This document shows positions 46,501 to 54,950 of a DNA stretch of 64,000 nucleotides, in pieces. How positions within the stretch are numbered: the stretch's first letter is position 1; each line of letters begins with the position of its first letter. Made by a program: the position numbers and the translations under genes. A model generated the notes under the pieces. It was not told where the DNA came from. It was given only the letters and a program-made list of their open reading frames with translations, and made no database searches. The DNA comes from DASXHY01 sp036272195 (GTDB lineage Bacteria; Verrucomicrobiota; Verrucomicrobiia; Limisphaerales; DASXHY01): NCBI GenBank assembly GCA_036272195.1, contig DATAZE010000031.1, positions 1 through 64,000 on the forward strand, read 5' to 3'.

Positions 46501-49500
46501 GAAATTGACCGAAAAAGCGCCGATAGGAATCGTCACCGAAGCGGGCGCTGCCAACTTTGCCCCGTCGGACGAAGCCAGAGATACCACGAGTGCAGTATTG
46601 GTTCCTGTGTTTCGAAACACAACTGCCGAGGTCGCTGGATTCAAACCTTGCGCCACCAGATGGCTTGCAAGAGACAATTTCAGAGTGGGACCGTCGTCAT
46701 CCGTCACGGTCAAAACGGCGGATGCCGCTTGCGATACCACCGTGGAGGTGCCGCTGGCGAGAATATACGCGGTAAGAGTAGATGTCTTGTTGCCGTCCAC
46801 CAGATCATTATTCACCGCCGCCACGGGAACACTGATCGAGGCCGCGCCCGCCGGAATGGTCGCAGTCGCCGGGACGATCGCGGCATTGGGGTTGCTTGAA
46901 GTTAATTGCAAAACCACCGACCGGCTCGTCACGGGCGTGCGGGTGAATGTGGCCGTCGTCGCCTGCGCTCCGGCCCCTTCGCTGACGCTGGTTGCGCCCA
47001 AGGTCATGGTAATACTCGGAAGATCGTCATCCAAAATAACGATGTTCGTGACGGCGCTCGCAGCGCCCGGCGCCGTCGCGGTGAGGGAATTTGTTATTGG
47101 ATTTTCGATCAAAGAATTTTCAACGGCCAGAGCTTCAAAATTTGTCGAGCTTTGACCGGCGGCCAGAACCAGCAGCGCAGGGGTCGAAATCCGCGTGGAA
47201 TCCGAAGCATTGATGGTCACGGTCAGCGCCGTGCTGGCGCCGGTATTCCGCGTCACCGTCCCGGAAATCAAGCCGCCTTCCATGACCGTATTCGTGGCCA
47301 GCGTCAGGCTCAAATGCACCATGTCAGCGTCCTGAACGATGACGGACGCGGACGCACTGGTGAATGCGTCAGCCGAGGCGGTGACGATGACTGTCTGCGG
47401 TCCGCGCACGAGGCCGTCAATCAACGGAGTCAGATCGAACGACGCCGAAGCCTGGCCGGCCGGGATTGTGACGAACGATGGCGATGCAAGTTCAGTGGCG
47501 TCGCTTACGCTGATGGATGTGGTCAGCGGTTGAGATTCGTCCCCGTTGCGAGTGACAACTCCGCGAACCGGCTGGGTGGCCCCTTCGATAGTCTCGCTGG
47601 CTGAAAGTGAAAGCGAGAGAACCGCAGGAATAGCGGTGGGCATAGTTGCCACGCCCAGATTATTCGTCTCATTCTGCTCGACAATTTCATTGTAAACATC
47701 GGCACTGACAGCGAACCAGACGTTTCCCAGCGGACTGGCAAGGGGAATCGTCACCATCTCATTGCGCGTCACCGCGCCTCCCGCCGCCAGATTGTTCGTG
47801 AAAAAGAATGTCGCCAATCTGGAAAGGCCGGCGCCGGTATTGTTCGTCGCGAGATAAACAGATTCAGACCAAGTGCCATTGGCGCTTGCACTTCCAGAAT
47901 TGGTAGTCTTCCAGGTCAACGAAACGATCTGGCCGGGTTGCGCTTGCGGCGGCGCCATGATGCCTTGCACAGAAAGGTCCGGTAATGGAGGCAGTGAAAG
48001 GTTGATCAGGCGCGACGCCAGGTTGTTTCCTTCATTCGACTCAGCGACGGTTTGGCCATCGTCGGTTGACACCAGCAGGTAGTAGGTTCCCGCAGCAGAT
48101 TGCGCGGTAAGCGGCAGTGAAATGGTGGTTGAGTTTGAAACTACGGCGCCGTTGGCAATCGGCACGTTCGTGATGACCACTGAGGCCAATGGTATTGCCC
48201 CGACCAGACTATTTGACGACGGGCCGAGGTAAACTTCATCCGTCCACGAAGAAAAGGCCGGCCCTGAACCGGCGTTAGTGGTGTTCCAGGAAAATATAAA
48301 ACTGTCGCCAAAATTCGCAGTGGCAGGGGCAGCCAAAAGATTCCCCGGTTGCAAATCGGGTGAATGCAGCCGGAGGGGCGTGCTGCCAACCGTGACATTA
48401 TTGTTCTCGTTGCCAAGCTCCTGCACCTGGTTTCCCGAATCCGTCGTCACCACGACGTAATACACACCATCCAATCCGCCAGGCGCGATGACTGTCTCGC
48501 TGCGATTGATAGACTGACCGCTGCCGAGATCATCGTGAAAAGTAAAATCTCCCAGATGAATTTGTGGCACACCTGTGGAGTTCGTGGAAATGGCGATGGA
48601 ATCGGCCCACGGCGCGATCGCGGTTTGGCTTCCCTGATTAAGCGATTGCCACGAAACCACGAACGGTTCTCCGGCATCTGCCGCTGAAGGATTCGTGACG
48701 GTCATGACGACGAGGTCGGCAATGGGCTGAACCGTGAGCACGGCAACAGCGCTGGTGACCGAGCCGCCATTATTGGACACCACCACCTGATATTTACCAG
48801 TTTCGTTGGTTTTGGTATTGGCCAGTGTCAAGCTGCCACTCGTCGCGCCTGAAATAGCAGCGCCGTTGAATTGCCATTGATAAGCCAGCGGATGCGTGCC
48901 TGTGGCGGTGACAAAGAAAGATACGTTTTGGCCATTGATAACCGTCTGGCTGGCGGGTTGGGAAATGATCGCCGGTCGAGTGACCGATTGATTCGTGTTG
49001 CCGGCCGCGACGAGATTCAGCGAACTGGCCAGATACGTTTCCTGGAACAACAGGTTCGTGGAAAAAATCAGGCCGTTGTCATTGGCAAAGCCGCCGCTGA
49101 ATGAACCATAGCTCACCACGCCGAAACTATTTCCCGCTGACGGTACGAAGGGGTCAATCAAGGTGACGTTCAAGTCGCCGCCAAAAGTTGCGGCACCGCT
49201 GATGATCAGATGATCGTATTGTGAACCTGCCGTTACTCCACCGATCTTGAGGTTCAATGTGCCCGAAGTCGTCTGCACATAGCTCCCATTTATTTGAAGG
49301 GTTCCGGGAGTTGCACCAAGGTCAAGGGTGGCGCTGTTGACGATATTCCCGCTAATGGTGTTGGTTCCGGAAAGCACGCCACCCATAAGCTGAAACGGTT
49401 GAGTGACGGAAAGGCTGCCTCCGTTCAGTTGTAAAATCCCGGCGGTCTGAACCGCTGTTCCCCCAAATGAAAGCGTTCCGCTCTCCAAATCCAACTCGCC

Positions 49501-52263
49501 GGTATTGTTGAACGTCCAGTTAATGCTTTCCGTTCCAGTCCCACCAGTCCTCTGCAGCGTGCCAGTATTGATAAAATAATTGGTGTTTTGCACGTTATAA
49601 GTATCCATCGTGCTATTGATCACAGATTGCCACAAACCCGCATTGACGATGATGCCGCCCCCGGCCTTGGAAGAGGAATTCCCAGCCCCGTAAAGATTCG
49701 CCGCCCAAATCACCGTGCCGTAATTGGTCAGAGTAACAATATTGCTAAAACCATGCGCAGAATTGTTCTGGGCAAAATAAATCGTGTTGGAAAGACTCAG
49801 GGTTCCTCCCGCTAGAACCGTCAACGAACTTTCCAGATCGCCGCTGGACCAGTTTAAAATTGCGTTGGAAGTAATAACTAAAGACTCATTGATTTCTCCA
49901 GAGAAGTTTATTTTTGCTCCTGAGATCAAGGTTCCGTTGAGAGTTCCGCCTGAAAAATTTGCATTGCCATACACCGTCCCGCCGCCGATCCAATCGCCCA
50001 TGCTGAAAGTGCCGCTGGTAGTAGTAACCGTTCCTCCGGTATTGATGAAATTCCAGTTGATGGAAGTCGTTCCCGTGCCCCCGGTTTTCATCAGCGTGCC
50101 GGTGTTGATGAAATAATTGGTGTTTTGCACGTTATAAGTATCCATCGTGCTATTGATCACGGACTGCCACAAACCTGCATTGACGATGAGGCCGCCGCCG
50201 GCCCTGGAAGTGGAATTCCCAGCCCCGTAAAGATTCGCCGCCCAAATCACCGTGCCGTAATTGGTCAGAGTAACAATATTGCTAAAACCATGCGCAGAAT
50301 TGTTCTGGGCAAAATAAATCGTATTGGAAAGACTCAAGGTTCCTCCCGCCTGAACCGTTAACGAACCTTCCAGGTCGCCGCCAGTCCAGTTTAAAACCGC
50401 GTTGGAACCAATAATCAGGGAATCATTGATGTCTCCCGAGAAATTGATGTTTTCTCCCGCCGTCAATGTTCCGCTAAGAGTTCCGCCTGAAAGATTCGCG
50501 TTGCCATATATCGGTCCGCTGCCGATCCAATCGCCCATGCTGAAAGCACCGCTGGTAGTAGTAACCGATCCTCCGGTATTGATGAAATTCCAGTTGATGG
50601 AACTCGTTCCCGTGCCCCCGGTTTTCACCAGCGTGCCAGTATTGATAAAATAATTGGTGTTTTGCACGTTATAAGTATCCATCGTGCTATTGATCACAGA
50701 TTGCCACAAACCCGCATTGACGATGATGCCGCCGCCGGCCTTGGAAGTGGAATTCCCTGCCCCGTAAAGATTCGCCGCCCAAATCACCGTGCCGTAATTG
50801 GTCAGAGTAACAATATTGCTAAAACCATGCGCAGAATTGTTCTGGGCAAAATAAATAGTGTTGGAAAGATTCAAAGTTCCTCCCGCCAGAACCGTCAATG
50901 AACTTTCCAGATCCCCGCTGGACCAGTTTAAAATTGCCGTGCCAGCCACGGTTATGGGACTCGATATTGCGCCTGCAGCCAAATTCAAATTTCCGTGCAG
51001 CACACTGGGAGCCGCCCAATTCAGGGCCAAAGACCCGCTCGGCGTATCAATCTCGCCAGTGCTGGAAAAATTCCAGTCGATCGAAGCCGCTGATGTCCCC
51101 CCAGTTTTCACCAGCGTGCCGGTGTTGATGAAATAATTGGTGTTTTGCACGTTATAAGTCTGTATCGAGCCGTTGTCCACGGACTCCCACAAACCCGCGT
51201 TGACGATGAGGCCGCCACCGATCTTGGAAGTGGAATTTCCAACCCCGTAAAGCGTACCCGACCAAACCACCGTGCCATAATTGGTCAGAGCGGCGGTATT
51301 GGTATAACCAAGCGCAGAATTGTTCTGGGCAAAGAAAATCGTGTTGGAAAGACTCAAGGTTCCTCCCGTCTGAATGGTCAATGAACTTTCCAGATCGCCG
51401 CTGGACCAGTTAAAAACCGCATTGGAACCGATAATTCCGCTGAGAGTTCCGCCTGAAAAATTCGCATTGCCATACACTGTTCCGCTGCCGATCCAATCGC
51501 CCATGTTGAAAGTGCCGCTCTCAGTCGTAACCGTTCCTCCGTTACTGATGAAATTCCAGTTGATGGAAGTCGTTGATGCCCCCCCCGTTTTTACCAGCAT
51601 GCCGGTGTTGATGAAATAATTGGTATTTTGTACGTTATAAGTCTGTATCGTGCCGTTGTCCACGGACTTCCACAAACCCGCATTGACGATAATGCCGCCG
51701 CCGATCTTGGAAGGGGAATTTCCCGCCCCGTAAAGAGTGCCCGACCAAATCACTGTGCCATAATTGGTCAGAGTCGCGGTATTGGAATAACCAAGCGCAT
51801 AATTGTTCTGGGCAAAGAAAATTGTGTTGGAAAGACTCAAGATTCCTCCGGCCTGAACGGTCAATGCCCCCTCCAAATCTTCTCCCGACAAGTTTAATAC
51901 GCCACCCGCAGCCACTGTGAGTGAACCGCTGATCGTTCCGCCGTTCCCGTCGAATACTCCGTTCGGATTGATGATACTTGTATTGGTCAAAGAAAGCCCA
52001 TTCGCAATCAAAGTCTGGGTTCCGGTCTGACCGCCGAGAGTCAGGCGATCCAGGGTGATGCCGATATTGTTGGTTGAACTGTAAGTGCCGCCGCCGGTGA
52101 TGATGACGTCATCACCGTTCGCCGGAACTTGGTTCGGGATCCAGTTTGCCGCAACGCTCCAGGAACCGCCTGCCAGGTTCGTCCAAGTGAGCGTGGCTGA
52201 TTTTGCGATGCCGCCTCCAAGAAAAAGAATTAAAAACAGCGATTGAAAAGCACGTAATTTCAA
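40573..52263 (-). CDS. Giant secreted multidomain surface protein (3896 aa)
   Basis: The start is TTG at 52263, preceded by a strong GGAAGGA Shine-Dalgarno sequence, and a signal peptide follows (SLFLILFLGGGIAKSA). Residues ~120-920 hold five repeats of ~160-180 residues (YNVQNTNYFINTGTLVKTGG, LTNYGTVIWAANLYGAGNS), probably a beta-helix. An Ig-like domain is at ~1097-1180 and three CARDB-like domains at ~1181-1540. Calx-beta-like units reach ~1960, then another CARDB. A Gly-rich stretch lies at ~2610-2700. Two cadherin/He_PIG-like repeats are at ~3500-3690 (VTVDEGSVVTVLMPASDPDA, FVVSEGQLVTFTNHATDPD). The tail ends IFYRSEKQ. No catalytic domain or sorting motif is evident. It is probably an adhesin or surface scaffold, transcribed alone. 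Confidence 0.85.
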   Translation of the reverse strand: MKLRAFQSLFLILFLGGGIAKSATLTWTNLAGGSWSVAANWIPNQVPANGDDVIITGGGTYSSTNNIGITLDRLTLGGQTGTQTLIANGLSLTNTSIINPNGVFDGNGGTISGSLTVAAGGVLNLSGEDLEGALTVQAGGILSLSNTIFFAQNNYALGYSNTATLTNYGTVIWSGTLYGAGNSPSKIGGGIIVNAGLWKSVDNGTIQTYNVQNTNYFINTGMLVKTGGASTTSINWNFISNGGTVTTESGTFNMGDWIGSGTVYGNANFSGGTLSGIIGSNAVFNWSSGDLESSLTIQTGGTLSLSNTIFFAQNNSALGYTNTAALTNYGTVVWSGTLYGVGNSTSKIGGGLIVNAGLWESVDNGSIQTYNVQNTNYFINTGTLVKTGGTSAASIDWNFSSTGEIDTPSGSLALNWAAPSVLHGNLNLAAGAISSPITVAGTAILNWSSGDLESSLTVLAGGTLNLSNTIYFAQNNSAHGFSNIVTLTNYGTVIWAANLYGAGNSTSKAGGGIIVNAGLWQSVINSTMDTYNVQNTNYFINTGTLVKTGGTGTSSINWNFINTGGSVTTTSGAFSMGDWIGSGPIYGNANLSGGTLSGTLTAGENINFSGDINDSLIIGSNAVLNWTGGDLEGSLTVQAGGTLSLSNTIYFAQNNSAHGFSNIVTLTNYGTVIWAANLYGAGNSTSRAGGGLIVNAGLWQSVINSTMDTYNVQNTNYFINTGTLMKTGGTGTTSINWNFINTGGTVTTTSGTFSMGDWIGGGTVYGNANFSGGTLNGTLISGAKINFSGEINESLVITSNAILNWSSGDLESSLTVLAGGTLSLSNTIYFAQNNSAHGFSNIVTLTNYGTVIWAANLYGAGNSSSKAGGGIIVNAGLWQSVINSTMDTYNVQNTNYFINTGTLQRTGGTGTESINWTFNNTGELDLESGTLSFGGTAVQTAGILQLNGGSLSVTQPFQLMGGVLSGTNTISGNIVNSATLDLGATPGTLQINGSYVQTTSGTLNLKIGGVTAGSQYDHLIISGAATFGGDLNVTLIDPFVPSAGNSFGVVSYGSFSGGFANDNGLIFSTNLLFQETYLASSLNLVAAGNTNQSVTRPAIISQPASQTVINGQNVSFFVTATGTHPLAYQWQFNGAAISGATSGSLTLANTKTNETGKYQVVVSNNGGSVTSAVAVLTVQPIADLVVMTVTNPSAADAGEPFVVSWQSLNQGSQTAIAPWADSIAISTNSTGVPQIHLGDFTFHDDLGSGQSINRSETVIAPGGLDGVYYVVVTTDSGNQVQELGNENNNVTVGSTPLRLHSPDLQPGNLLAAPATANFGDSFIFSWNTTNAGSGPAFSSWTDEVYLGPSSNSLVGAIPLASVVITNVPIANGAVVSNSTTISLPLTAQSAAGTYYLLVSTDDGQTVAESNEGNNLASRLINLSLPPLPDLSVQGIMAPPQAQPGQIVSLTWKTTNSGSASANGTWSESVYLATNNTGAGLSRLATFFFTNNLAAGGAVTRNEMVTIPLASPLGNVWFAVSADVYNEIVEQNETNNLGVATMPTAIPAVLSLSLSASETIEGATQPVRGVVTRNGDESQPLTTSISVSDATELASPSFVTIPAGQASASFDLTPLIDGLVRGPQTVIVTASADAFTSASASVIVQDADMVHLSLTLATNTVMEGGLISGTVTRNTGASTALTVTINASDSTRISTPALLVLAAGQSSTNFEALAVENSLIENPITNSLTATAPGAASAVTNIVILDDDLPSITMTLGATSVSEGAGAQATTATFTRTPVTSRSVVLQLTSSNPNAAIVPATATIPAGAASISVPVAAVNNDLVDGNKTSTLTAYILASGTSTVVSQAASAVLTVTDDDGPTLKLSLASHLVAQGLNPATSAVVFRNTGTNTALVVSLASSDGAKLAAPASVTIPIGAFSVNFNVASLNGGASGNETVSVTATAAGFNSGSDSLVVSDASLPDLVVSSVIAPASADTETFANLGYTILNQGLSAMSSNVIIQTLYLSTNRSLDGATLVGSYPFAGSLPAGEAFSQTFSIRLPQAAGDYWVIAQTDVSNTVAEILEDNNTSISSVPIHVTPAYEAVVATTVHSAVANTPIPFSGRAFKPISNQPAPFVLVNIHIYLRQTHRIISALTDSQGNFSTTWQPLPGEAGIYTIGAAHPGDADATVQDQFTLYGMTAQPALLTETIFQGGSVTDVVNIVNAGDVPLTALNVTTTNVPPNLMVTATLQTNSLGELATNQLSFTIKATDASYSQAQIGLIVTSAEGATVQVPISVAVQGVVPRLVAMPGQLVSGVTVGDQKLVSFQVVNEGAAESGPISISLPALPWLSLASANPMPSLAPGATNSVTLRLMPPAGTALNTYSGNLGLNAAHASLSVPFQFRALSEAKGDLKVVAVDDLTFYAAGSPPVTNATVILTDATTGAAITNGVTGHDGAFYASQLTEGYYNLQVSAAQHTDYRGTILVLAGQSNEIDAFVSFQSISYTWIVVPTEIPDEYTIAIQTEFEANVPIPVVTVEPTVIDLANMVGDTWQVNLSVSNHGLLAAQDCQLQFDTHPNFKFTPLINNLGTLPANSSMVIPLTIQRLSPPNTTNIITGSGPGMNPGGGNGGDGSGDGGNNSGSSGAPCTASGQLSSSYPCGGEMKSSTAPIVFPNAGNCGTVSGLGAPGGGGGVTGGGGGGGYGFSGGGYGYTSTRGGGGPAGVVTGGLTPASSAPPINYAPPCPTNGSPASSPDCGPLPILKDCLPSLLPDLPNCLHGAYECGEDIGSKNPEGVENCLEAGVDCAGALGHEIPVVGAVLGVVGDLQCLNHLLMCFGPSSPGTLKPLSLLSDPAEAYKSGVRNLFDLFNDLTGAPDGVWVNENSTTNTTVWIERLREAMAPSSDGGAAISDAERAALLTGIVPEELSASELNRVMDRWNRTLTNWSQNIYEPSNAPAGQSTDFISLSAASLHLQLAAQNQALAESGGFSDPLTAYIQTLNYNATAGGRGGVCGSVKLELDQDAVLSREAFKATLQFNNGETTPLAAVLVQLNVVDASGNPATNLFGIPIPQLVNLSAVDGSGTLAAGTNASVMWTVIPTVDAAPTAPVVYYVGGMLQYSLDGTLVSIPLTPVPITVHPVPQLDVDYFLERNVYADDPNTPAIEPSIPFSLAILLRNHGGGTAHDFTITSAQPTIVDNEKGLLIDFKIIASQVDGQNLLPSLMLDLGDIAPGTNVIGRWLMTSTLQGLFTDYDASFEAVDDLGNPKLSLIDNVSIHEMIHVVDAPAPFADGRPDFLVNDLPDPNDYPDTVYLSDGTSNNVQVVLASQVNGTVSAGNLQVQLNAMMPEGFVYLNVPDPANGAYQLVNVTRSDGVPISLDTNVWITDRTFVGLGRPPIYEHVLHLFDYNSTGSYILTYSALPSADTTAPASAVSQLPANSYEQIPVNWSGADDASGSGIAFYDIYVSQNNGPFSAWLTHTSETSAIYQGTYGSAYSFYSIATDASGNRESAPQSPDAQTMVSLTNSPPVILAATNVTVDEGSVVTVLMPASDPDAAQVLTFKLAGAVPPGVTINSATGALRWSTGEADGPGTNVFSVIVTDNGLPALSATGMVTVIVREVNQPPVLAPIANFVVSEGQLVTFTNHATDPDIPTNTLTYSLAGNIPTGVTLDPVTGVFRWTPNSTQGPTTNYFTLTVTDNGVPPLSASQPFNITVRDTLSDFNLNFGSTNLLNGETGTVPIILAASLPLTNITLQLSAPASELTNLVLRPLSPEITQGLLRAAGSNNYDISFDLDPSQQTASVRTIAALDFLTVSNVHSSVAYIVPSQLLASQSGGAAITNGKANQARIIIVGIEPVLDLVKSNQLILTLYGQPGSTYGIFSDTNLQFGLWNQLTNFILTNRFLSLPISTNTVSPIFYRSEKQ
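49560..51870 (-). repeat. Five tandem ~0.48-0.54 kb coding repeats
   Basis: Near-identical blocks recur inside the giant gene, marked by a shared segment around AATAATTGGTGTTTTGCACG at about 49579, 50116, 50650 and 51131, and with two changes at about 51616. Spacings are about 535, 535, 480 and 485 bp, so two unit lengths exist. Three units (49.6-50.9 kb) are nearly identical at DNA level, which points to recent duplication or gene conversion. They encode the putative beta-helix repeats. Confidence 0.85.
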
Positions 52264-52623
52264 GATTGTCCTTCCGATAAGAATTTAAAAAACCCGGATG
52301 CAGACAGCCACTCCAAGAGTGCCATTGGTTAAAGCTTTTTTACAGTGGACTGTCAAGCGACATTCGCATGTCGCAGAGCATTGGGACGCATCTTATCGCT
52401 GCTCTTAAAATGGCGTCAACCGGTCGAAGTGCAGAGGGCCATCCGTCTTATCCACGGGAGCGCACGCGCCGTCGCCAGCCACATCTTTATCCGCCTCTAT
52501 CCCCATTTATACCCGGCTTCTCGACGACTTCCCGGCAGGCAAATACGCCGAATCTTCAAAAGCGTTTATAAGATCAAATATTCCAAGCTTGTATAGCTTC
52601 GACTTAGTCATTAATAAAGCGGC
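52264..52623. other. Intergenic region between giant gene and ThuA-like gene
   Basis: This 360-bp divergent region must hold the promoters of both genes. I see the GGAAGGA ribosome-binding site of the giant gene at its left edge. Short GTG-opened frames (for example 52345-52596) have no family features, and I reject them. Confidence 0.4.
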
Positions 52624-53496
52624 ATGACCAAGCCTACTCCACTCAACCCACTTATCTCCTTTTTTGTATCAGGATTGCTCCTGCTCACCTGCACCGTTCC
52701 CGCCACCGTTTTTGCCGCACCGAATCCTTTGAAAGTTTTACTGATCGCCGGCGGCTGTTGCCATGATTACGCCGCCCAGAAGGACATCCTCAAAAAAGGC
52801 CTCGAAGAACGCGCCAATGTGGTCGTTGATCAAATTTACACCGACGACTCCAGCACCAGACCCATGCTTCCCATTTACGGCAACCCAAATTACGCCAAAG
52901 GCTATGACCTCGTCATCCACGACGAATGTGCTGCGGACATCAACGACCCCGCAATCGTCCAGGGCGTGCTCAAGCCCCACCGCGAGGACGGCATCCCCGG
53001 CGTCAACCTCCATTGCGCCATGCACTGCTATCGCATTGGCAACCCCAACGATCCCGTCACCCTCGGCACACCGCACGGCTACTGGTTTGAATACCTCGGC
53101 TTGCAATCAAGCGGACACGGCGCGCAACTGCCCATAGCCATAGATTTCACCGCCCCGTCCAATCCCATCACCAAAGGCCTGACCAACTGGACCACCATCC
53201 ACGAAGAACATTACAACAACATCCACATCTTCGACACCGCCACGCCACTCGCGCACGGCTATCAAGTCGTCAAGCAACGCGACGGCAGTCCGAAGACTAA
53301 CGATTTCGTCGTCGTCTGGACCAATCAATACGGCCCGAAGAAAACCCGCGTCTTCAGCACCACCATCGGACACAACAACGAAACCGTCTCCGACCCGCGC
53401 TACCTCGACCTCGTGACCCGCGGAGTCCTGTGGGTCACCGGTCATCTGAACGAAGACGGAACCCCAGCGGCAGGTTACGGCCCGGGTGGGAAATAA
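52624..53496 (+). CDS. Secreted ThuA-domain protein
   Basis: A 290-residue protein with a signal peptide (ISFFVSGLLLLTCTVPATVFA). The ThuA fold resembles class I glutamine amidotransferases: KVLLIAGGCCHDYAAQKDILKKGLEERANVVVDQI, YDLVIHDECAADINDPAIVQGVL, GIPGVNLHCAMHCY, HEEHYNNIHIFDTATPLA and RVFSTTIGHNNETVSDPRYLDLVTRGVLWVTG. Members occur in verrucomicrobial and planctomycetal sugar-degrading loci, and their reaction is poorly known. The exported form here suggests a periplasmic role in carbohydrate metabolism. It is followed by cas3 after 110 bp and is unlikely to be linked to it. Confidence 0.85.
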   Translation: MTKPTPLNPLISFFVSGLLLLTCTVPATVFAAPNPLKVLLIAGGCCHDYAAQKDILKKGLEERANVVVDQIYTDDSSTRPMLPIYGNPNYAKGYDLVIHDECAADINDPAIVQGVLKPHREDGIPGVNLHCAMHCYRIGNPNDPVTLGTPHGYWFEYLGLQSSGHGAQLPIAIDFTAPSNPITKGLTNWTTIHEEHYNNIHIFDTATPLAHGYQVVKQRDGSPKTNDFVVVWTNQYGPKKTRVFSTTIGHNNETVSDPRYLDLVTRGVLWVTGHLNEDGTPAAGYGPGGK

Positions 53497-53606
53497 GCCC
53501 CGTCATCACGAAGCGCAAATATTTTTGTGAAGTTTTAATTTGTAACAGTTGCGTGGGAATAATTTAGAAATGAGCAAGCCGATATTATTCAGGAAGCCAT
53601 TAAAAA

Positions 53607-54950
53607 ATGACATTTGCCGATTTTTTTAAAATTGCCACGCGTAACCCCGACGGTTCGGCTAATCCACCCTATGGCTACCAGTCCCGTTTGGCAGGCAACG
53701 ATTCTCGCACTGTTTGTCGCTCTCAACTAATTGATATTCCGACAGGCCTCGGCAAGACTGCAGCCGTCGTCCTCGCTTGGCTTTGGAATCGTGTTCATCT
53801 TCAAAATCCAGCGTGGCCGCGTCGGATGATTTACTGTCTGCCAATGCGGACGCTCGTGGAGCAAACTCAAGACGAAGTTCAGAAATGGCTCAAAGCTCAT
53901 GGCCTAGATTGGGATAATAAACCGGAAAACCGCCGAGGAAAAGTCGGTGTTCACATCCTCATGGGCGGTGAGGACGGCGGCGAGTGGGACATCCACCCCG
54001 AACGCCCCACCATCCTCATCGGCACCCAGGACATGCTCCTCAGCCGCGCCCTCAATCGCGGCTATGGCACGAACCGTTACCGCTGGCCAATGCACTTCGC
54101 GCTTTTAAATAATGACTGTCTCTGGGTGATGGACGAAACCCAACTCATGGGCGTCGGCGTGGAAACCAGCGCCCAACTCGACGCCTTCCGCCACGATCGA
54201 AAAATGCCCACCATCGGCGCGTGCCCCACCTGGTGGATGAGCGCCACCCTCGAACACACGCGACTCGCAACCGTAGATCATCCCAAGCCCGAAGGCGGCT
54301 GGCCCACGGAAAAATTGAGCGACGCCGAACAAACCGCCGGACAACCGCACAAACTCATCACCGCGCCAAAGAAACTATCGCCCGCTTCGTCGCTAGACGA
54401 AGAAGCGCCCCTTGTGCTCAACTCCTCCACCAAAAACGATTACCCCAAGCGACTCGCCGACCTGATCGCCTCACGCCACCAACCCGGCACACTCACCCTC
54501 GTCATCGTAAATCGCGTTTCGCGCGCGCGCGAAATTTATCAAGCCCTCACCACCCCCAGCAAAGGCAAGCCCGCCCCCCACGATCCACCCAAAATCGCGC
54601 TCATTCACTCGCGCTTCCGCCCAAAGGATCGCAAAAAGCACACCGACATCCTGCTCGGCGACCCTAACACCGAAAGCGACCGCATCGTCATCGCCACCCA
54701 AGCCGTTGAAGCTGGGGTAGATGTATCAGCGCGCCTACTCATCACCGAACTCGCCCCGTGGTCCTCCCTCGTCCAACGCATCGGCCGCTGCAATCGCCGC
54801 GCCGAATTTACCGACGCAGAAGTGCTCTGGGTGAACATCGAGCCCGACGCCAAAGGCGAACTACTACTCCCCTACACGCAGGAAGAACTCGACACAGCCC
54901 GCGCCGCCATCACTCCCCTCTCCGCACTAAAAAACGTGCGGCCTCGTTGA
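53607..54950 (+). CDS. cas3: Truncated Cas3 helicase, type I-G (Cas3g)
   Basis: A 447-codon open frame that begins as a normal type I-G/I-U Cas3 and is cut off at its far end. Motif I is IPTGLGKTAAV (~45-55). QDMLLSRALNRGYG and NNDCLWVMDETQLMGVGV (the DExH-type box) follow, then SATLEH, VIATQAVEAGVDVSARLLITELAPWSSLVQRIGRCNRR (motifs V and VI). The last nine residues, SALKNVRPR, and the stop are encoded by the first CRISPR repeat. The remaining helicase tail and the C-terminal HD nuclease, normal for this family (~800-900 aa), are missing. No other cas gene is in the window. An inactive relic is likely. Confidence 0.9.
   Translation: MTFADFFKIATRNPDGSANPPYGYQSRLAGNDSRTVCRSQLIDIPTGLGKTAAVVLAWLWNRVHLQNPAWPRRMIYCLPMRTLVEQTQDEVQKWLKAHGLDWDNKPENRRGKVGVHILMGGEDGGEWDIHPERPTILIGTQDMLLSRALNRGYGTNRYRWPMHFALLNNDCLWVMDETQLMGVGVETSAQLDAFRHDRKMPTIGACPTWWMSATLEHTRLATVDHPKPEGGWPTEKLSDAEQTAGQPHKLITAPKKLSPASSLDEEAPLVLNSSTKNDYPKRLADLIASRHQPGTLTLVIVNRVSRAREIYQALTTPSKGKPAPHDPPKIALIHSRFRPKDRKKHTDILLGDPNTESDRIVIATQAVEAGVDVSARLLITELAPWSSLVQRIGRCNRRAEFTDAEVLWVNIEPDAKGELLLPYTQEELDTARAAITPLSALKNVRPR

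Noticed and set aside
46325..47155. A 276-codon plus-strand frame inside the giant gene
   Set aside because: An antisense reading of the Calx-beta-like repeats; no start context or family features.
52345..52596. An 83-codon frame upstream of the ThuA-like gene
   Set aside because: GTG start without a ribosome-binding site and no family features; it lies in a divergent promoter region.
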